Assembly (NCBI GenBank): GCA_910589415.1
Contig: OU342630.1
Location: 23,717,867 to 23,781,866 of the forward strand
Source of the DNA: Malachius bipustulatus
Lineage: Eukaryota; Arthropoda; Insecta; Coleoptera; Melyridae
Direction of reading: 5' to 3'
DNA: 64,000 nt
This document shows positions 1 through 12,300 of this stretch, in pieces. Both the position numbers and the translations under genes were made by a program. Position 1 is the first letter of the stretch, and each line of letters starts with the position of its first letter. The notes beneath the pieces are model-generated. The model searched no databases and had not been told where the DNA came from. It saw only the letters and a list, made by a program, of their open reading frames with translations.

Positions 1-802
1 TTTCTGTCACATTTTTCTATGTGGTACCTTAAAAGCGTGTTCGACAAAAATTTTATTTTCTACTTCATAAAAAATTAACATAAATTCAGTTTTTAATTAT
101 ATGAAATCACCAAAATTTTTATTCTTGATTTGCGATGCATGTATGTTTTTCGGTTGCCACAATGATACAGGGTGAACCATACAGGGTATGGTTAACAATT
201 CGATGATCACCATTGTGATCTCGGAAACGGTAGAAGATGCAGGATCGGTTAAAAGCGAAAAGTTGCACAATTTTATGCTTATTAATAATCTGAAACAAAA
301 TTTTGGGCAACCTAAGTCGTTGCTGAAATATCCTGAAAAAACTGGACAATCGAGATTTCTTATTTCACTGATAACTTTTTTATTATTGAAAATAAGTTAA
401 ATATTTTTATACGTTTACATGAGTCGTCAACAACCATCCATTTGAAATTTCAAAAAATTTCAAGGCCTACTAGATCCCAAGGATTTTCATAGCCGACTTT
501 TTTTCCTTATGGTCGCCATATTGTTTTTTCGTATCAAGTCGGTATTAAAAAAATCAGAGTAACCAAAAATCTATCACATTAAAAAAAATCTTCAGTATTT
601 TATGCACCCTTTTTCGAAAAGAAAATAACCTTTCTTCAACCGAGTGTCCAATGTCACGTGGCGACGTCATTCGGTGGAATAATTTCCTAATTTTTTTTTG
701 AAAAAAGAAGAAGAATTATGTTGCAGGATTTTTATTTTATTTTGAATGTGATAACTTTTTGGTTTCCTTGACTTTTTTGATACCGAATGACACGAAGAAC
801 AA

Positions 803-1512
803 TATACTTATTCATATGCGCAGGATTTCAAGATGCGTAAGCTTGCTCAAAAGTAGGTATAGTATGAAAAAAGTTTCCATTAACATGGGTCGGCAAAAGA
901 ACCGTTTTCGAGATACAGGGTGTCAAAAAAATTTATTATTTTCAGTTTTTTGACGACATCTCAGGAACTGTTTGAGATACAGAACCCAGCTTTTGTATAC
1001 CTACATCTTGTCATTAACATTATCTACGAGAGGGCAAATTAAAATATGTGGCAGTGAATCAAATCATGAAAAAATTATCAAAAATAAAGTGATGTTTTTG
1101 TCCACAACAAAACATTTTGTAATTTTTATGTTTTTCGCCATAAAATGCTGTTTTTCTCGAAAACAGTTCACATTATAGAGTATTTAACAGTAGGTACCTT
1201 TTTTATGTAGAAAGCATTGACAGTTTAAAATGTGCTTCCATAATGCCAGTTTTTGCAGTGTCGTAAAAAAATTCAAGCAACCCCAAAATCTCCGCCACTG
1301 CCGTATGAAATAAATTTATAATCACAGCTCAAAAAGTTACCGATGTGTACAAAAATTCAGTTTTATATCTGAAAGGGTTCCTGAGAAATCGTAAAAAAAA
1401 ACTGAAAAAAAAATTTTTCTTGACACCCTGCAAATGGTGGGTAAATTAGTAGGAACTTTTTTTCATATTTTTGAACGAGATATCACATCCTGAAGTCCTG
1501 CGCACATATAAT
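803..1512. repeat. Foldback element, family M copy 1
   Basis: The ends read TATGCGCAGGATTTC and, inverted, GAAGTCCTGCGCACATA. The arms run inward through a shared phrase ending in a CAGGGTGTCA motif. Related sequence lies at 23.5-24.0 kb and 30.1-30.5 kb. It sits inside the family F copy, so it inserted later. Non-coding. Confidence 0.55.
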
Positions 1513-1600
1513 GAATCACCGTGTATAGCGGCAGTAAGAAAAACAAAAGTCGGTTATGAAAACCCTCGGATCTACTTGGCATTGAAAATTTTTGAAATAT

Positions 1601-1800
1601 TAAGGGCCGTTTTTTAAATGCCCTGTATTATCAAACCATTGGTCTGATATTTCTGAAAATGAATTCTGCTCGCTTTAAGAAGAGTTAATTACTGATTAAA
1701 AATACAAGATCATTAATTATATTCGCCGTATTTTCAAAATTTGCAATTTAAAATCAGTAGTTATCTCAAAATTTTTAACTGACGTACGAACAACTGGCCC
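1601..1800. repeat. Short repeat, family C copy 1
   Basis: A roughly 200-bp insert interrupts the right arm of the enclosing foldback. The arm reads continuously from just before 1601 to just after 1800 when compared with its left partner. The ends are AGGGCC and GGCCCT. The right half (ATTTAAAATCAGTAGTTATC) recurs in the arms of the 49.93-51.8 kb element. Non-coding. Confidence 0.5.
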
Positions 1801-2055
1801 TAAATGGATAGCTGTTGACGACTTATGTAAGCCTAAAAAATAATTGATTTATTTTCAATAATAAAAAAGACACGACTTAAACAAGAATTCTTGATTTTTC
1901 AGTTTTTCAGGATATTTCATCACCACCCAAAATTTGGTTCTAGATTCGTACTAAACATAAAATTGTGCAATTTTTCTTTAATTTAACCGACACTGTATCT
2001 TTTACCGTTTCCGAGATCCCAATGGTGATCATCGAATTGTTAACCAATCCTAGTT

Positions 2056-3796
2056 TATTAATTTTACTTACGAAATAGAGTTTTATCAAATTATGGTGAA
2101 GTATTACTCGTATTATTGCGTATTATAAGGACATTTTTGAAGTACCTATGTAAACATTTTTGTGACTACCTAATCGAACTAAAATGTTAATTTATAATTT
2201 ATATAATTTATAATAAATATTTCTTATTAAATTGAAAATATAGGTACTTCCACTTATTGTTAGATTACTTATTTCTTCATGTGGAATACGCTTATTGCAC
2301 CAAAAACATAGAAGAATGTGACAGAATTTTTTTTCTCTGAAAAATGTTCGAAAACTTGTATTGGTTTCTAATAGGTACTTCTGTTAATTTTTCTAGCTAA
2401 TATAAATAATATCGATTAATACTGCAGTCAAAATATTTCAAATTCTAAATTAGGTATACACTGAGAAAAATGAGCAAAAAGTTGAAATTTCAAAAGTTAC
2501 CTACTACTTTTTGACCACTGTATAAAAATAATAATTTCTTTCATCGCTAATAATTGTGGTGAATATATTCTATGCTACCCAAATTTCACCTTCTCGCAAA
2601 ACGCTCTTAGTTTTCAAAATGTGTGTACTTAATGTTTTTTGTATAATTTCGATTTTTCTCATTTTCTCTTAAACTACAAAATTCACAGCATGGATCTAGT
2701 GTGTTCAAATTTAATCTCTTGAAAAGCACAAAGTTATACAAAAAAAAAATGGAAAACAAAAAATTGTCAAACATGGTGCAGTGTAAACTTTTTAACAGGC
2801 ACGGTATATCTGTCATATCTGGTTGATTGAGTACAAGTACCTTATTTTAAATAGAACACCTTATTTTATAATATTTTCATACTGTCTCAGAAAATTCATT
2901 ATTTTACCGTTGAAAAGACCCCGCAGAATTTAAGGAAATTGGCTCCCGGTCAAATTTGATGTAACTATCGGGTTCGGTAGTATTCAATGAGTAGATCAGA
3001 AGTCTCCATGGGCTTAACCCCATAAAAACTAGTGTTCTCGAGATATTCACCTCTGAGAGATGGATTTTTTCTCTGATGGCAGTCGCACATTTATTTTCAC
3101 TTTTCTGTTTCAGTAGTTACATTTGAAGTCTGTTGAACCATTTTCGAGAAAAACGGGCAAAAGTATTCATTTTGTATTATCATTTTCGGAATTGGATCGA
3201 CTTCAACAATAAAAATTACACCAAACAAAAACGTCAAAAATGATTAAAATATCCAATTCTAAAGTCATATAGCCAGGGCTATTAGAATAGGCAATACCAA
3301 CACAAATTGAAAACTTTTGCCCGATTTTATCAAAAATGATTCAACAATTTTGCCTTGTAATGAAATTTATGAGTTTTAAAAAAATCACAATTTTCCATTT
3401 TTAAACTAGTTTCGACTGAAAATGGCTAAAAAATATTAGAAGACGATTTACATGTCTCTATCTTCACTTTTAAAAATGTTAGCCTATTGTGTGGATAAGA
3501 AGAGTGACGAAAAACTTGCAATTTATAAAAAAAATAAATATAAATTTAAAAAACATTTCTATGGTACTAAAAAAAAGAACATTGTTTTGCTATGACTCTT
3601 TGACCGATCCTGTATCATATTTTTTCAAACCGTAAACATTTTTTCTTGAAAATTTTTCGCTAGCTATTTCTTTTTGAAAAATAATCGACCGGTTTCATAC
3701 TACTTATCAGCGACCTGTCTCTATTAATATCGGTTATTTTTAATGGGCCTGTAAATACTGAAAATGGAGAAAAATCACGTGACATAGTTAACATAA
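2056..3796. other. Non-coding stretch with one small foldback
   Basis: No gene is recognised. At 3129-3353 two arms of about 55 bases are inverted copies that share CGGGCAAAAGT. The remainder is AT-rich unique-looking sequence with scattered stops in all frames. Confidence 0.4.
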
Positions 3797-4391
3797 TACA
3801 GGATGTTTTTTTTTTTTAGTTGGGGGATCTCGGGAACTTAAGAAGAGTTATATAAATTGTTAAATGGGCAAAGTAATAGTGCAAATTTTATACTTATTCA
3901 GAATCTCAGAGAAAATTTAGGATAACTTCAGTCGTTCCAAAAATATGTCGAAAAAATTGAAAATCATTTTATTAATAACTTATTTACCTATTGTTGAAAA
4001 TAAATTAATGATGCTGTAAATTTACATTAATCGTCAACGACTACCCATTATTTGATATTTAAAATGAGTATAAAATATTACCATAAACATAGTCAACTTA
4101 CGTTGTTCTTATGGCCGCCACATTGTTTTTTTATGTCATTCGGTATGAAAAAAATCATGGAAATCAAAAGTTAATAAACTTAAAAAAAATCCAAAATTAT
4201 TATTCTTTTTTCAAAGAAAAACAAACAAAAAATCGCCGAATTACGTCAACATGAAGTCATACACTTGCCTTACGTTTGTTTTTTTTTATTTCTCTATGAT
4301 ATTCGGTCTAAAAATTTTTTGAAAATTAAACAAAAAAATTTTAATAAAACAACAATCAGTAGGTCAATGAGTATATATTTTTTCTTTCAAA

Positions 4392-5878
4392 AATAGGAAT
4401 ATCTTGTCGACCGGTTTCGGGTGTTAACCCATCTTCAGGACAATTGTCAGCTTACAAGAGTCGCGGTCCACACATAAAAGGTCTACAATTCATGTTTAAA
4501 ACTAGGCCTAGACTAGATGTAAAAATGTAAGAACACATGGTCATAAGATCAAAATTCTCGACAACACTTCCAAAGAACAATCACAAATATAAACAAACAT
4601 ATAAAAATATAAAATAGGTCATTAGAAACTTGTTTAAAACCCTTCCCGAGTGGATTTGTAAGTTTCAAGACAAGTAAAACGGTGGACCGACGTGAAGCGT
4701 CGATCCCCGGTGAATAAATTATTTTTATTACCTATTATACGGGTGTTACTGAATAGGTGTTACAAACTTAAAGGGCATGTAGGAAATGCAAAAATAGGCG
4801 ATAAATTTCCTGTGGACATGGGTCGTTGGAGCTTTAGTTTTCGAGATACAGGGTGTTAAAGTTCTTCGAAAAATTTAATATTTTTTGAATATCTACAAAC
4901 TGGCTGATCAGAGTAACTCGAATTTTTTGACAGCTGTTGTACTAATTGAAGTACATGATTTGATACTCCCATTGAAAAATTATTCAATCCAGTGACAGAG
5001 ATCTGGGTGTGTTGTTACCTTTTTTATTAAACAATTTCTACGACACTGACTTTAATGCAAATTTGTTATTTTTAGTAGATACCTCGTTTTGTTTAGAGGA
5101 GAAAAGTCATTCTATGTTTTTGTTATAGGACGCACTGTTTTCAAGATACTTCGCAATGTATGAACCCTTACGAGGTAAAAATATCATAAAAATCAATGTC
5201 ATTGAGTTTTTCCATAAATTAATCATTTTTGTGATCGTTATTGAAGCGTGAGTTATTACAAAAAGCTTTCATGGGTTCCTACATTGTGAAATATTTTGAA
5301 AATAGTGCGTCCTACAACAAAAACATAGAATGACTTTTCTCCTCTAAACAAAACGAGGTATCTACCAAAAATAAAAAATTTACATAAAAGGCAGTGGCGT
5401 AGAAATTATTTAATAAAAAAAGTAACATCACACCCAGATCTCTGCCACTGTATTGAATAATTTTTCAATGGGAGTATCAAATCATGTACTTCAATTAGAA
5501 CAACAGCTGTCAAAAAATTCGAGTTATTCTGATCAGCCAGTTTGTTGATATTAAAAAAATATTAAATTTTTCGAAGAACTTCAACACCCTGTATCTCTAA
5601 AACTAAAGCCCCAACGACCCATGTCTACAGGAAATTTATCGCCTATTTCTGCATTTCCTACATGCCCTTTAAGTTTGTAACACCTATTCAGTAACACCCT
5701 GTATATCGAGAATTTTAATCTCATGACCACGTGTTCTTACATTTTTACATCTAGCCTAGGTCTAGTTTTAAACATGAATTGTAGACCTTTTATGTGTGGA
5801 CCGCGACTCTTGTAAACTGACAATTGTCCTGAAGATAAGTTAAAACCCGAAACCGGTCGACAAGATATTCCTATTTTT
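4392..5878. repeat. Foldback with GTCGACCGGTTTCGG arms, hosting a nested element
   Basis: The left arm (4392-4640) contains TCTTGTCGACCGGTTTCGG and ATCTTCAGGACAATTGTC. The right arm (about 5720-5878) is its inverted copy. Between them lies a separate TA-type element (4740-5701). Non-coding. Confidence 0.6.
4740..5701. mobile_element. Inverted-repeat transposon (MITE), family A copy 1
   Basis: The terminal repeats match the copy at 50727-51734: GGTGTTACTGAATAGGTG at the left and its inverse at the right. The first bases at the left are slightly degraded (CGGGTG rather than CAGGGTG). Long arms (about 430 bp each) carry AAAGGGCATGTAGGAAATGC. Flanking bases are TA, as expected for Tc1/mariner-type insertion. 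No transposase is present. Confidence 0.75.
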
Positions 5879-6134
5879 TAAAGGAAAAATATAATATATT
5901 TTAAGTTTATTAATTTTTGGTTTTCATTATTTTTTATTACGAACGACATAAAAACAATATGGTGCCCATAAGAAAAACGAAAATTGACTATGAAAACTCT
6001 GGGATCTAGTCGGCTTTGAAATTTTTGAAATGTCAGAGGTGGATAGCTCTTGCCGACTTAGGTATGTAGCCAACAAAAAATAATTTATTAATTTCCAATA
6101 ATAAGAAAGATATTACCTATCTCAATAACATATA

Positions 6135-6884
6135 CCGTGTGTCCCCGGATAGGTGAAACGAGTCTTATAAAAGACAAAAACTTTTTGATTTTAATTTTAA
6201 TTTTTTGGGGTTCGGCCCTGCTTAGCTAAAGAATAATTTCTAACAAAATTTTAGTTTTGAAAAATCAAGCATGCCTTGGAAATTTCCAAGAAACCGGTTT
6301 TTCTGTTGAGTAAAGTGCCTTTTATGTGGCAAATACGACAAAATGTTATTTGAAAAAGTTGTTCAGAATCAACATTTAGGTCCGTATACCTAGTTTCAAA
6401 ATCATAGGCCAACTTTGATCTTTTACATTTACTTTTATGTTTATTTCTCAAATCAAAGAATTTCATTTGTAACAAAGACTGATATTGACAAATTGCTATT
6501 GCTATGGGTACAATTTGGTTTTTCCATTGCAGTCATTGTTACAAATTATGAAATTCTTTGATTTGTGAAATTAACATAAAAATAAATGAAAAAATAAAAA
6601 GTTGACCTATGATTTTGAAATTTGGTATAGGGACCTTCTTGTATAGTTGATTCTGAACAACTTTTTCAAATAACATTTTGTCGTATTTGCCACATAAAAG
6701 GCACTTTACTCAACAGAAAAACCGGTTTCTTGGAAATTTCCAAGGCATGCTTGAATTTTCAAAACTAAAATTTTGTTAGAAATTATTCTTCCGCCAAGCA
6801 GGGCTGAACCCCAAAAAATTAAAATTAAAATAAAAAAAATTTTGTCTTTTATAAGAGTCGTTTCACCTATCCGGGGACACACGG
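6135..6884. mobile_element. Inverted-repeat transposon (MITE), family D copy 1
   Basis: The terminal repeats are CCGTGTGTCCCCGGATAGG, with TA duplicated on each side. Arms of about 330 bp fold back almost perfectly. The same arms flank a decayed transposase at 28.65-30.12 kb, so this copy looks like an internal-deletion derivative of that element. Confidence 0.8.
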
Positions 6885-6943
6885 TATGTGGATTTTTCCG
6901 TTTTTTCAGTATATTTCAGGAACGGTCACAGATATCTTATAAA

Positions 6944-8132
6944 CAGGGTGTCCCAATATTCCATGGACATGGAGCAACCACAGATTACTGAGGTAAAAAA
7001 AAGTCGCTCGGACCAAACTTATCTCTATACCAAAATGCTTCGTTTGTCCGCTAGAGGGCTTCAAAGTCTTTTGAAAATTTTAGTTTTTTTGAAATAGCTC
7101 AAAGTCGGCTGATTCAAATTCGATGAAATTTGGTAGGTAGATGTCTTATTGAAAGTACTAATTTCTGATGTACATGATAATTTGACGGAAACCCGGGAAG
7201 GGGTGAAACTACCCCTACCCTCCATTAAAATTGATCGTAATTGTTGATAGGGTAGCAGGAACGCTGTTCATGTTTTTTTGTTTGAAAGATACATCGTTTT
7301 AGCCCATTTTTGGTCTCCTACAAAAATATGTATCTTTCCGAGGTGCTATGTGATAAATTAAATTAGTCGATGATAACTAAATTTTTATTTAATTATTTTA
7401 ATTTGAAATCAAATTTTCAATTGTCAGGTGATTATTTTATCTAATCTCATAAAAGATGCTCGATGTGGGCGCCGGTTTCGACCCTAGAAAGTTCCATCCT
7501 GCGCAAAAAAATGATTTTAACTTTTCTTGGAACCTCGTCGTTTTGCAAACTGTTTACTGCGTTTGAAAAAAATCGTTTGCAAACACCTGAAAAAAGAACG
7601 AACCATACTAAACATCTTTTATGAGATTAGATCAAATAATCACCTGCACAATTGAAAATTTGATTTCAAATTAAAAGAATGAAATAAAATTTTGGTTAGG
7701 TATCATCGACTAATTTATTTTATCACATAGCACCTCGGAAAGATACAGATTTTTGTAAGAGACCAAAAATGGGCTAAAACGATGTATCTTTCAAACAAAA
7801 AAACATGAACAGCGTTCCTGCTACCCTATCAACAATTACGATCGATTTTAATGGAGGGTAGGGGTAGTTTCACCCCTTCCCGGGTTTCCGTCAAATTATC
7901 ATGTACATCAGAAATTAGCACTTTCAATAAGACATTTACCTACCAAATTTCATCGAATTTGAATCAGCCGACTTTGAGCTATTTCAAAAAAACTAAAATT
8001 TTCAAAAGACTTTGAAGCCCTCTAGCGGACAAACGAAGCATTTTGGTATAGAGATAAGTTTGGTCCGAGCGAATTTTTTTTACCTCAGTAATCTGTGGTT
8101 GCTCCATGTCCATGGAATATTGGGACACCCTG
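6944..8132. mobile_element. Inverted-repeat transposon (MITE), family E
   Basis: Terminal repeats begin CAGGGTGTCCCAATATTCC and the arms (over 500 bp) are nearly identical when inverted. Both contain ACAAACGAAGCATTTTGG or its complement. The two halves meet near 7540. No transposase is visible; the open frames in the arms are non-homologous shadows. Confidence 0.8.
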
Positions 8133-8399
8133 TATCATCAGTCATCACGGATTCGAGATGGCCACAAAATTGTGCATATTTCCTCTAATTTAACCGACCC
8201 AGTGTAGCCCACAGCCCGCTACGTAAATGTCCCTGAAGATAGATTCGGATTCGGATTCGTTTTTACACTAAAGGTCAAAAGTATTGACCTCAAATAAACT
8301 TATTATTTTAAAAATAAATTATAGGCAAAATTAACTTTAAAAGTAAAGTTTAATAGCTTCAAATAAATCAGACGAGTATCTATCAAAAGGTCATTAGGT

Positions 8400-10915
8400 T
8401 GGTACCCTAAAAAAATCATCTCTTGCGAAACATTCGTTAATCATCCGTGGATAGAATAAATCCCGCTTTCGTTTCGTTTTTTTAGCTCAAAATGTTGCCG
8501 TGTCCAGAACTCGGAAAACTAAAAACTGCGCCCCCACACCCAAGTCTGAAGCATCATACACACCCCATTAAAAAATCATCTCTTGCAAATCAAGACTTCG
8601 GCCTAAAACTACCCCTAAAACTTTACAAACCGACAGATGATAGCGTAGAGTTAGTAGCAACATTAATCGCCTGCAGCGTCTTCCAGGAAATCGAAGGGAT
8701 GCAATCTTCTACGCAAAATGACACCCAGGTATGTGGACTACTACCCTGTAAAAAATCTTCTCTTGCAAACCGTAAGTTTTCCTAAAATCATCCCTTGATC
8801 GAATAAGTCCCGCTTTCGTTTCGTTTTCTTAGTTCGAAATTTTGCCGTCTCCAGAAATCGGAAAACTAAAAACCGCGCACCCACACCAAAGCCTGAAGCA
8901 TCATACACACCCTATTAAAAAATCATCCCTTGCAAATCAAGACTTCGGCCTAAAACTACCCCTAAAACTTTACAAACCGACAGATGATAGCGTAGAGTTA
9001 GTAGCAACATTAATCGCCTGCAACGTCTTCCAGGAAATCGAAGGGAAGCAATCTTCTACGCAAAATGACACCCAGGTATGTGGACTGTTACCCTGTAAAA
9101 AATCTTCTCTTGCAAACTGTAAGTTTTCCTAAAATCATCCCTTGATCGAATAAGTCCCGCTTTCGTTTCGTTTTCTTAGTTCAAAATTTTGCCGTGTCCA
9201 GAAATCGGAAAACTAAAAACTGCGCACCCACACCAAAGCCTGAAGCATCATACACACCCCATTAAAAAATCAACCCTTGCAAATCAAGACTTCGGCCTAA
9301 AACTACCCCTAAAACTTTACAAACCGACAGATGATAGCGTAGAGTTAGTAGCAACATTAATCGCCTGCAGCGTCTTCCAGGAAATCGAAGGGATGCAATC
9401 TTCTACGCAAAATGACACACAGGTACGTTGACTGTTACCCTGTAAAAAATCTTCTCTTGCAAACCGTAAGTTTTCCTAAAATCATCCCTTGATCGAATAA
9501 GTCCCGCTTTCGTTTCGTTTTCTTAGTTCGAAATTTTGCCGTCTCCAGAAATCGGAAAACTAAAAACCGCGCACCCACACCAAAGCCTGAAGCATCATAC
9601 ACACCCCATTAAAAAATCATCCCTTGCAAATCAAGACTTCGGCCTAAAACTACCCCTAAAACTTTACAAACCGACAGATGATAGCGTAGAGTTAGTAGCA
9701 ACATTAATCGCCTGCAACGTCTTCCAGGAAATCGAAGGGATGCAATCTTCTACGCAAAAGGATACCCAGGTATGTGGACTGTTACCCTGTAAAAAATCTT
9801 CTCTTGCAAACTGTAAGTTTTCCTAAAATCATCCCTTGATCGAATAAGTCCCGCTTTCGTTTCGTTTTCTTAGTTCAAAATTTTGCCGTGTCCAGAAATC
9901 GGAAAACTAAAAACTGCGCACCCACACCAAAGCCTGAAGCATCATACACACCCCATTAAAAAATCAACCCTTGCAAATCAAGACTTCGACCTAAAACTAC
10001 CCCTAAAATTTTACAAACCGACAGATGATAGCGTAGAGTTAGTAGCAACATTAATCGCCTGCAGCGTCTTCCAGGAAATCGAAGAGATGGAATCTTCTAC
10101 GCAACATGACACCCAGGTATGTGGACTGTTACCCTGTAAAAAATCTTCTCTTGCAAACCGTGTGTTTTCCTAAAATCATCCCTTGATCGAATAAGTCCCG
10201 CTTTCGTTTCGTTTTCTTAGTTCAAAATTTTGCCGTGTCCAGAAATCGGAAAACTAAAAACTGCGCACCCACACCAAAGCCTGAAGCATCATACACACCC
10301 CATTAAAAAATCATCCCTTGCAAATCAAGACTTCGGCCTAAAACTACCCCTAAAACTTTACAAACCGACAGATGATAGCGTAGAGTTAGTAGCAAAATTA
10401 ATCGCCTGCAACGTCTTCCAGGAAATCGAAGGGATGCAATCTTCTACGCAAAATGACACCCAGGTATGTGGACTGTTACCCTCTAAAAAATCTTCTCTTG
10501 CAAACTGTAAGTTTTCCTAAAATCATCCCTTGATCGAATAAGTCCCACTTTCGTTTCGTTTTCTTAGTTCAAAATTTTGCCGTGTCCAGAAATCGGAAAA
10601 CTAAAAACTGCGCACCCACACCAAAGCCTGAAGCATCATACACACCCCATTAAAAAATCAACCCTTGCAAATCAAGACTTCGGCCTAAAACTACCCCTAA
10701 AACTTTACAAACCGACAGATGATAGCGTAGAGTTAGTAGCAAAATTAATCGCCTGCAACGTCTTCCAGGAAATCGAAGGGATGCAATCTTCTACGCAAAA
10801 TGACACCCAGGTATGTGGACTGTTACCCTCTAAAAAATCTTCTTTTGCAAACTGTAAGTTTTCCTAAAATCATCCCTTATTTAATAAGTCCGCTATTTTA
10901 TTTTTTTATGTACAG
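8400..10915 (+). repeat. Left tandem array, 347-bp units x7
   Basis: Units begin every 347 bases (350 between units 1 and 2) and are roughly 95% or more alike. Within each unit a phrase AAAAAATC-A/T-TC-C/T-CTTGCAAA occurs twice, about 175 bases apart, once in the exon-like part and once in the intron-like part. The 347-bp period may thus be an old dimer of a roughly 174-bp monomer. A diverged partial unit precedes the first ATG (from about 8400). Confidence 0.9.
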
Positions 10916-10927
10916 TTTGCCAGCTAA
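8492..10927 (+). CDS. Unrecognised repeat-exon gene, left copy (7 tandem exons + terminal exon)
   Basis: Predicted exons are 8492-8728, 8833-9075, 9180-9422, 9527-9769, 9874-10116, 10221-10463, 10568-10810 and 10916-10927. Exons 2-7 are each 243 nt, phase 0 at both ends, preceded by TTTCTTAG and followed by GTATGT or GTACGT. The introns are 104 nt. Only the outermost unit has an ATG (later units have ATT there). The last unit is followed by an acceptor (ATGTACAG) and an exon coding F-A-S-stop. The predicted protein is 79 + 6x81 + 3 = 568 residues. Each repeat has a Pro/His/Lys-rich half (GKLKTAHPHQSLKHHTHPI) and a probably helical half (DDSVELVATLIACSVFQEIE). No known domain, signal peptide or membrane segment is recognised. 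A weak upstream acceptor (GTTTTTTTAG) suggests a non-coding 5' exon. The alternative is a satellite array whose unit happens to stay open. Confidence 0.45.
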
Positions 10928-11064
10928 TCATCCGTCGGTTTACAGCTCCTAAAGCAATGAGGTTAGGAATTGACCTGATCATCGTTCATATGTCAATTAC
11001 TATATATATCTAATTATTAATTACTATATATGTCTAATACTATTTGTTATAGACTAACAGCCGA

Positions 11065-11270
11065 TATTATAAAGGCTCATTAAGTTAACGGGCAGATTTC
11101 TGTGGCCATTTCTGAAGAAGGTATCGAGTCCAAGTGGAAATTTTTTAAATTTATGTATTTTTGACATGAAATTTATTACAAAAATGTTAATAAATGTCAT
11201 TTGAAGTCGATATTAGCTTCAAAAACGAGCACAGAAATCTGCCCGTTAGCCTAATGAGCCTTTATAATAT
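11065..11270. mobile_element. Short foldback, family G copy 1
   Basis: The ends are TTATAAAGGCTCATTAAG and its inverse, with the inner phrase GGGCAGATTTCTGTG in both arms. Copies lie at 14993-15198 (palindromic partner) and at 33371-33577, so it moves independently of the palindrome. Confidence 0.75.
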
Positions 11271-11439
11271 TTGCTGTAAGATCACTTGACTTACAGACCG
11301 TCGTTATTTTATAAAAGCTGAATGTTTCTGTGCCCATGTCCCGTACGAAAATTAATAGGAACGATGCAACTAGACTATGAAGTTTGGATCATCGTGGCTT
11401 TGGCGAGTAATAGCTAAAGAGGGTGTATAAAATCACTCA

Positions 11440-11650
11440 TTGACATTATAAAGGGTATTTTTTTAAACTTAAAGGGCATGAAGGGAATGAAAAAATGGGC
11501 GAAAAATTCCCTGTCGACATGGGTCTTTGGAGCTTTGGTTTTCGAGATTAAGTTCTTCGAATTTTTTTTTCAATATCTACTAACTGGCTTATCAGAATAA
11601 CTTAAAATTTCTGACAATTGTTATACTAATTGGAGTGCATGATTTAATAA
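11440..11650. repeat. Partial family A repeat in left palindrome arm
   Basis: AAACTTAAAGGGCATGAAGG and following bases match one arm of the family A element at 50.7 kb. Only one arm is present. The inverted partner is at 14613-14823 in the other palindrome arm. Confidence 0.6.
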
Positions 11651-11668
11651 AAAAAATTAATAAATTTA

Positions 11669-12170
11669 ATAAATTGAAAACGTAGAATCTTTAAAATTAT
11701 TAGGTTTCATTTTAGATAGAAATCTTAATTGGAAATTACATATTATTAATACAATATCAAAAAAACTGTGCAAAGTTTACTTCCAACTTCGATTTTTAAA
11801 GAATAAAGGATTACAAGTAGGAATTTTAAAAACAGTGTATGATTCAAATTTTTATTCTATTTTAAAATATGGAATAATACATTGAGGAAATTCTTTTGAT
11901 TGGTTGATTATTTTCAAAATTAATAAAATTGCATAAGAATACTTACTAGGCAATGTTAATCGCATGACATTTTGTAAAAAATTATTTAAAAATTTTAAAA
12001 TTTTATCATTTCCAAGTCTATTCACGAATGTCTCTGTTTTGCACATAAAAATAAAAATTTATTTACTTTTTTCAATTCTAATACCAGAAATTCTAATACA
12101 AGTATTTTAAATAAACATAATACCATCACTCATTATGAATTATCTTCTGAATACATATTCAGAATTTATA
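11669..12170 (+). pseudogene. LINE reverse transcriptase C-terminal fragment (left arm)
   Basis: The plus strand reads a decayed but recognisable non-LTR retrotransposon segment. It carries SLKLLGFILDRNLNW, then LQVGILKTVYDSNFYSILKY and GIIHWG, then KKLFKNFKILSFPSLF. This is the usual region after the catalytic RT motifs. In-frame stops are present. Clade is uncertain. The right palindrome arm holds the mirrored copy with a deletion. Confidence 0.6.
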
Positions 12171-12300
12171 ATCATTTGTACGAAAGCGCCTAGGTGTCAC
12201 ACAACTATAATAAAATTTTTATTTTCAATATATTGGAAATATTTTGAATATTTATATTGGAAAAAAAATCCAATATATTGGAAATATTTTGAATATATTG

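Larger units (their letters stand above)
182..2055. repeat. Foldback element, family F copy 1
   Basis: The left arm (about 182-620) and the right arm (about 1510-2055) are imperfect inverted copies. For example GGTTAACAATTCGATGATCA near 190 is mirrored near 2030, and both arms carry the phrase ending in GTCGTCAAC. The copy is interrupted by two other repeats, near 803-1512 and 1601-1800. Related fragments occur at 3.8-8.2 kb, 13.3-13.6 kb and 51.85 kb, so this is a dispersed family. No coding capacity is seen. A wider, weaker inverted match (4-20 against 2313-2329) suggests an even older flanking arm that begins before the window. Confidence 0.6.
3797..8206. repeat. Large family F foldback hosting three later insertions
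   Basis: The left arm (3797-4390) pairs with a right arm broken into pieces at 5880-6134, 6885-6943 and 8133-8206. The pieces are separated by two complete inverted-repeat elements (6135-6884 and 6944-8132). The loop holds a third nest (4392-5878). Removing the insertions restores one foldback of the type seen at 182-2055. It ends about a dozen bases before the giant palindrome starts. Confidence 0.5.

Noticed and set aside
6773..7097. Open frames in foldback arms (also near 19173, 35975, 43778 and 46773)
   Set aside because: They occur as mirrored pairs in inverted-repeat arms and show no protein similarity, so they are shadows of the repeat structure.
8833..10867. Each 347-bp unit as a separate small protein starting MPCPEIG
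   Set aside because: In all but the first unit the codon is TTG, not ATG, and the 3' part of each such frame runs through a strong splice donor into the intron-like part. The repeated-exon model explains the signals better.
8400..10915. CRISPR-like array
   Set aside because: Units are 347 bp and nearly identical along their whole length, with no short repeat/variable spacer pattern, in a eukaryotic genome.
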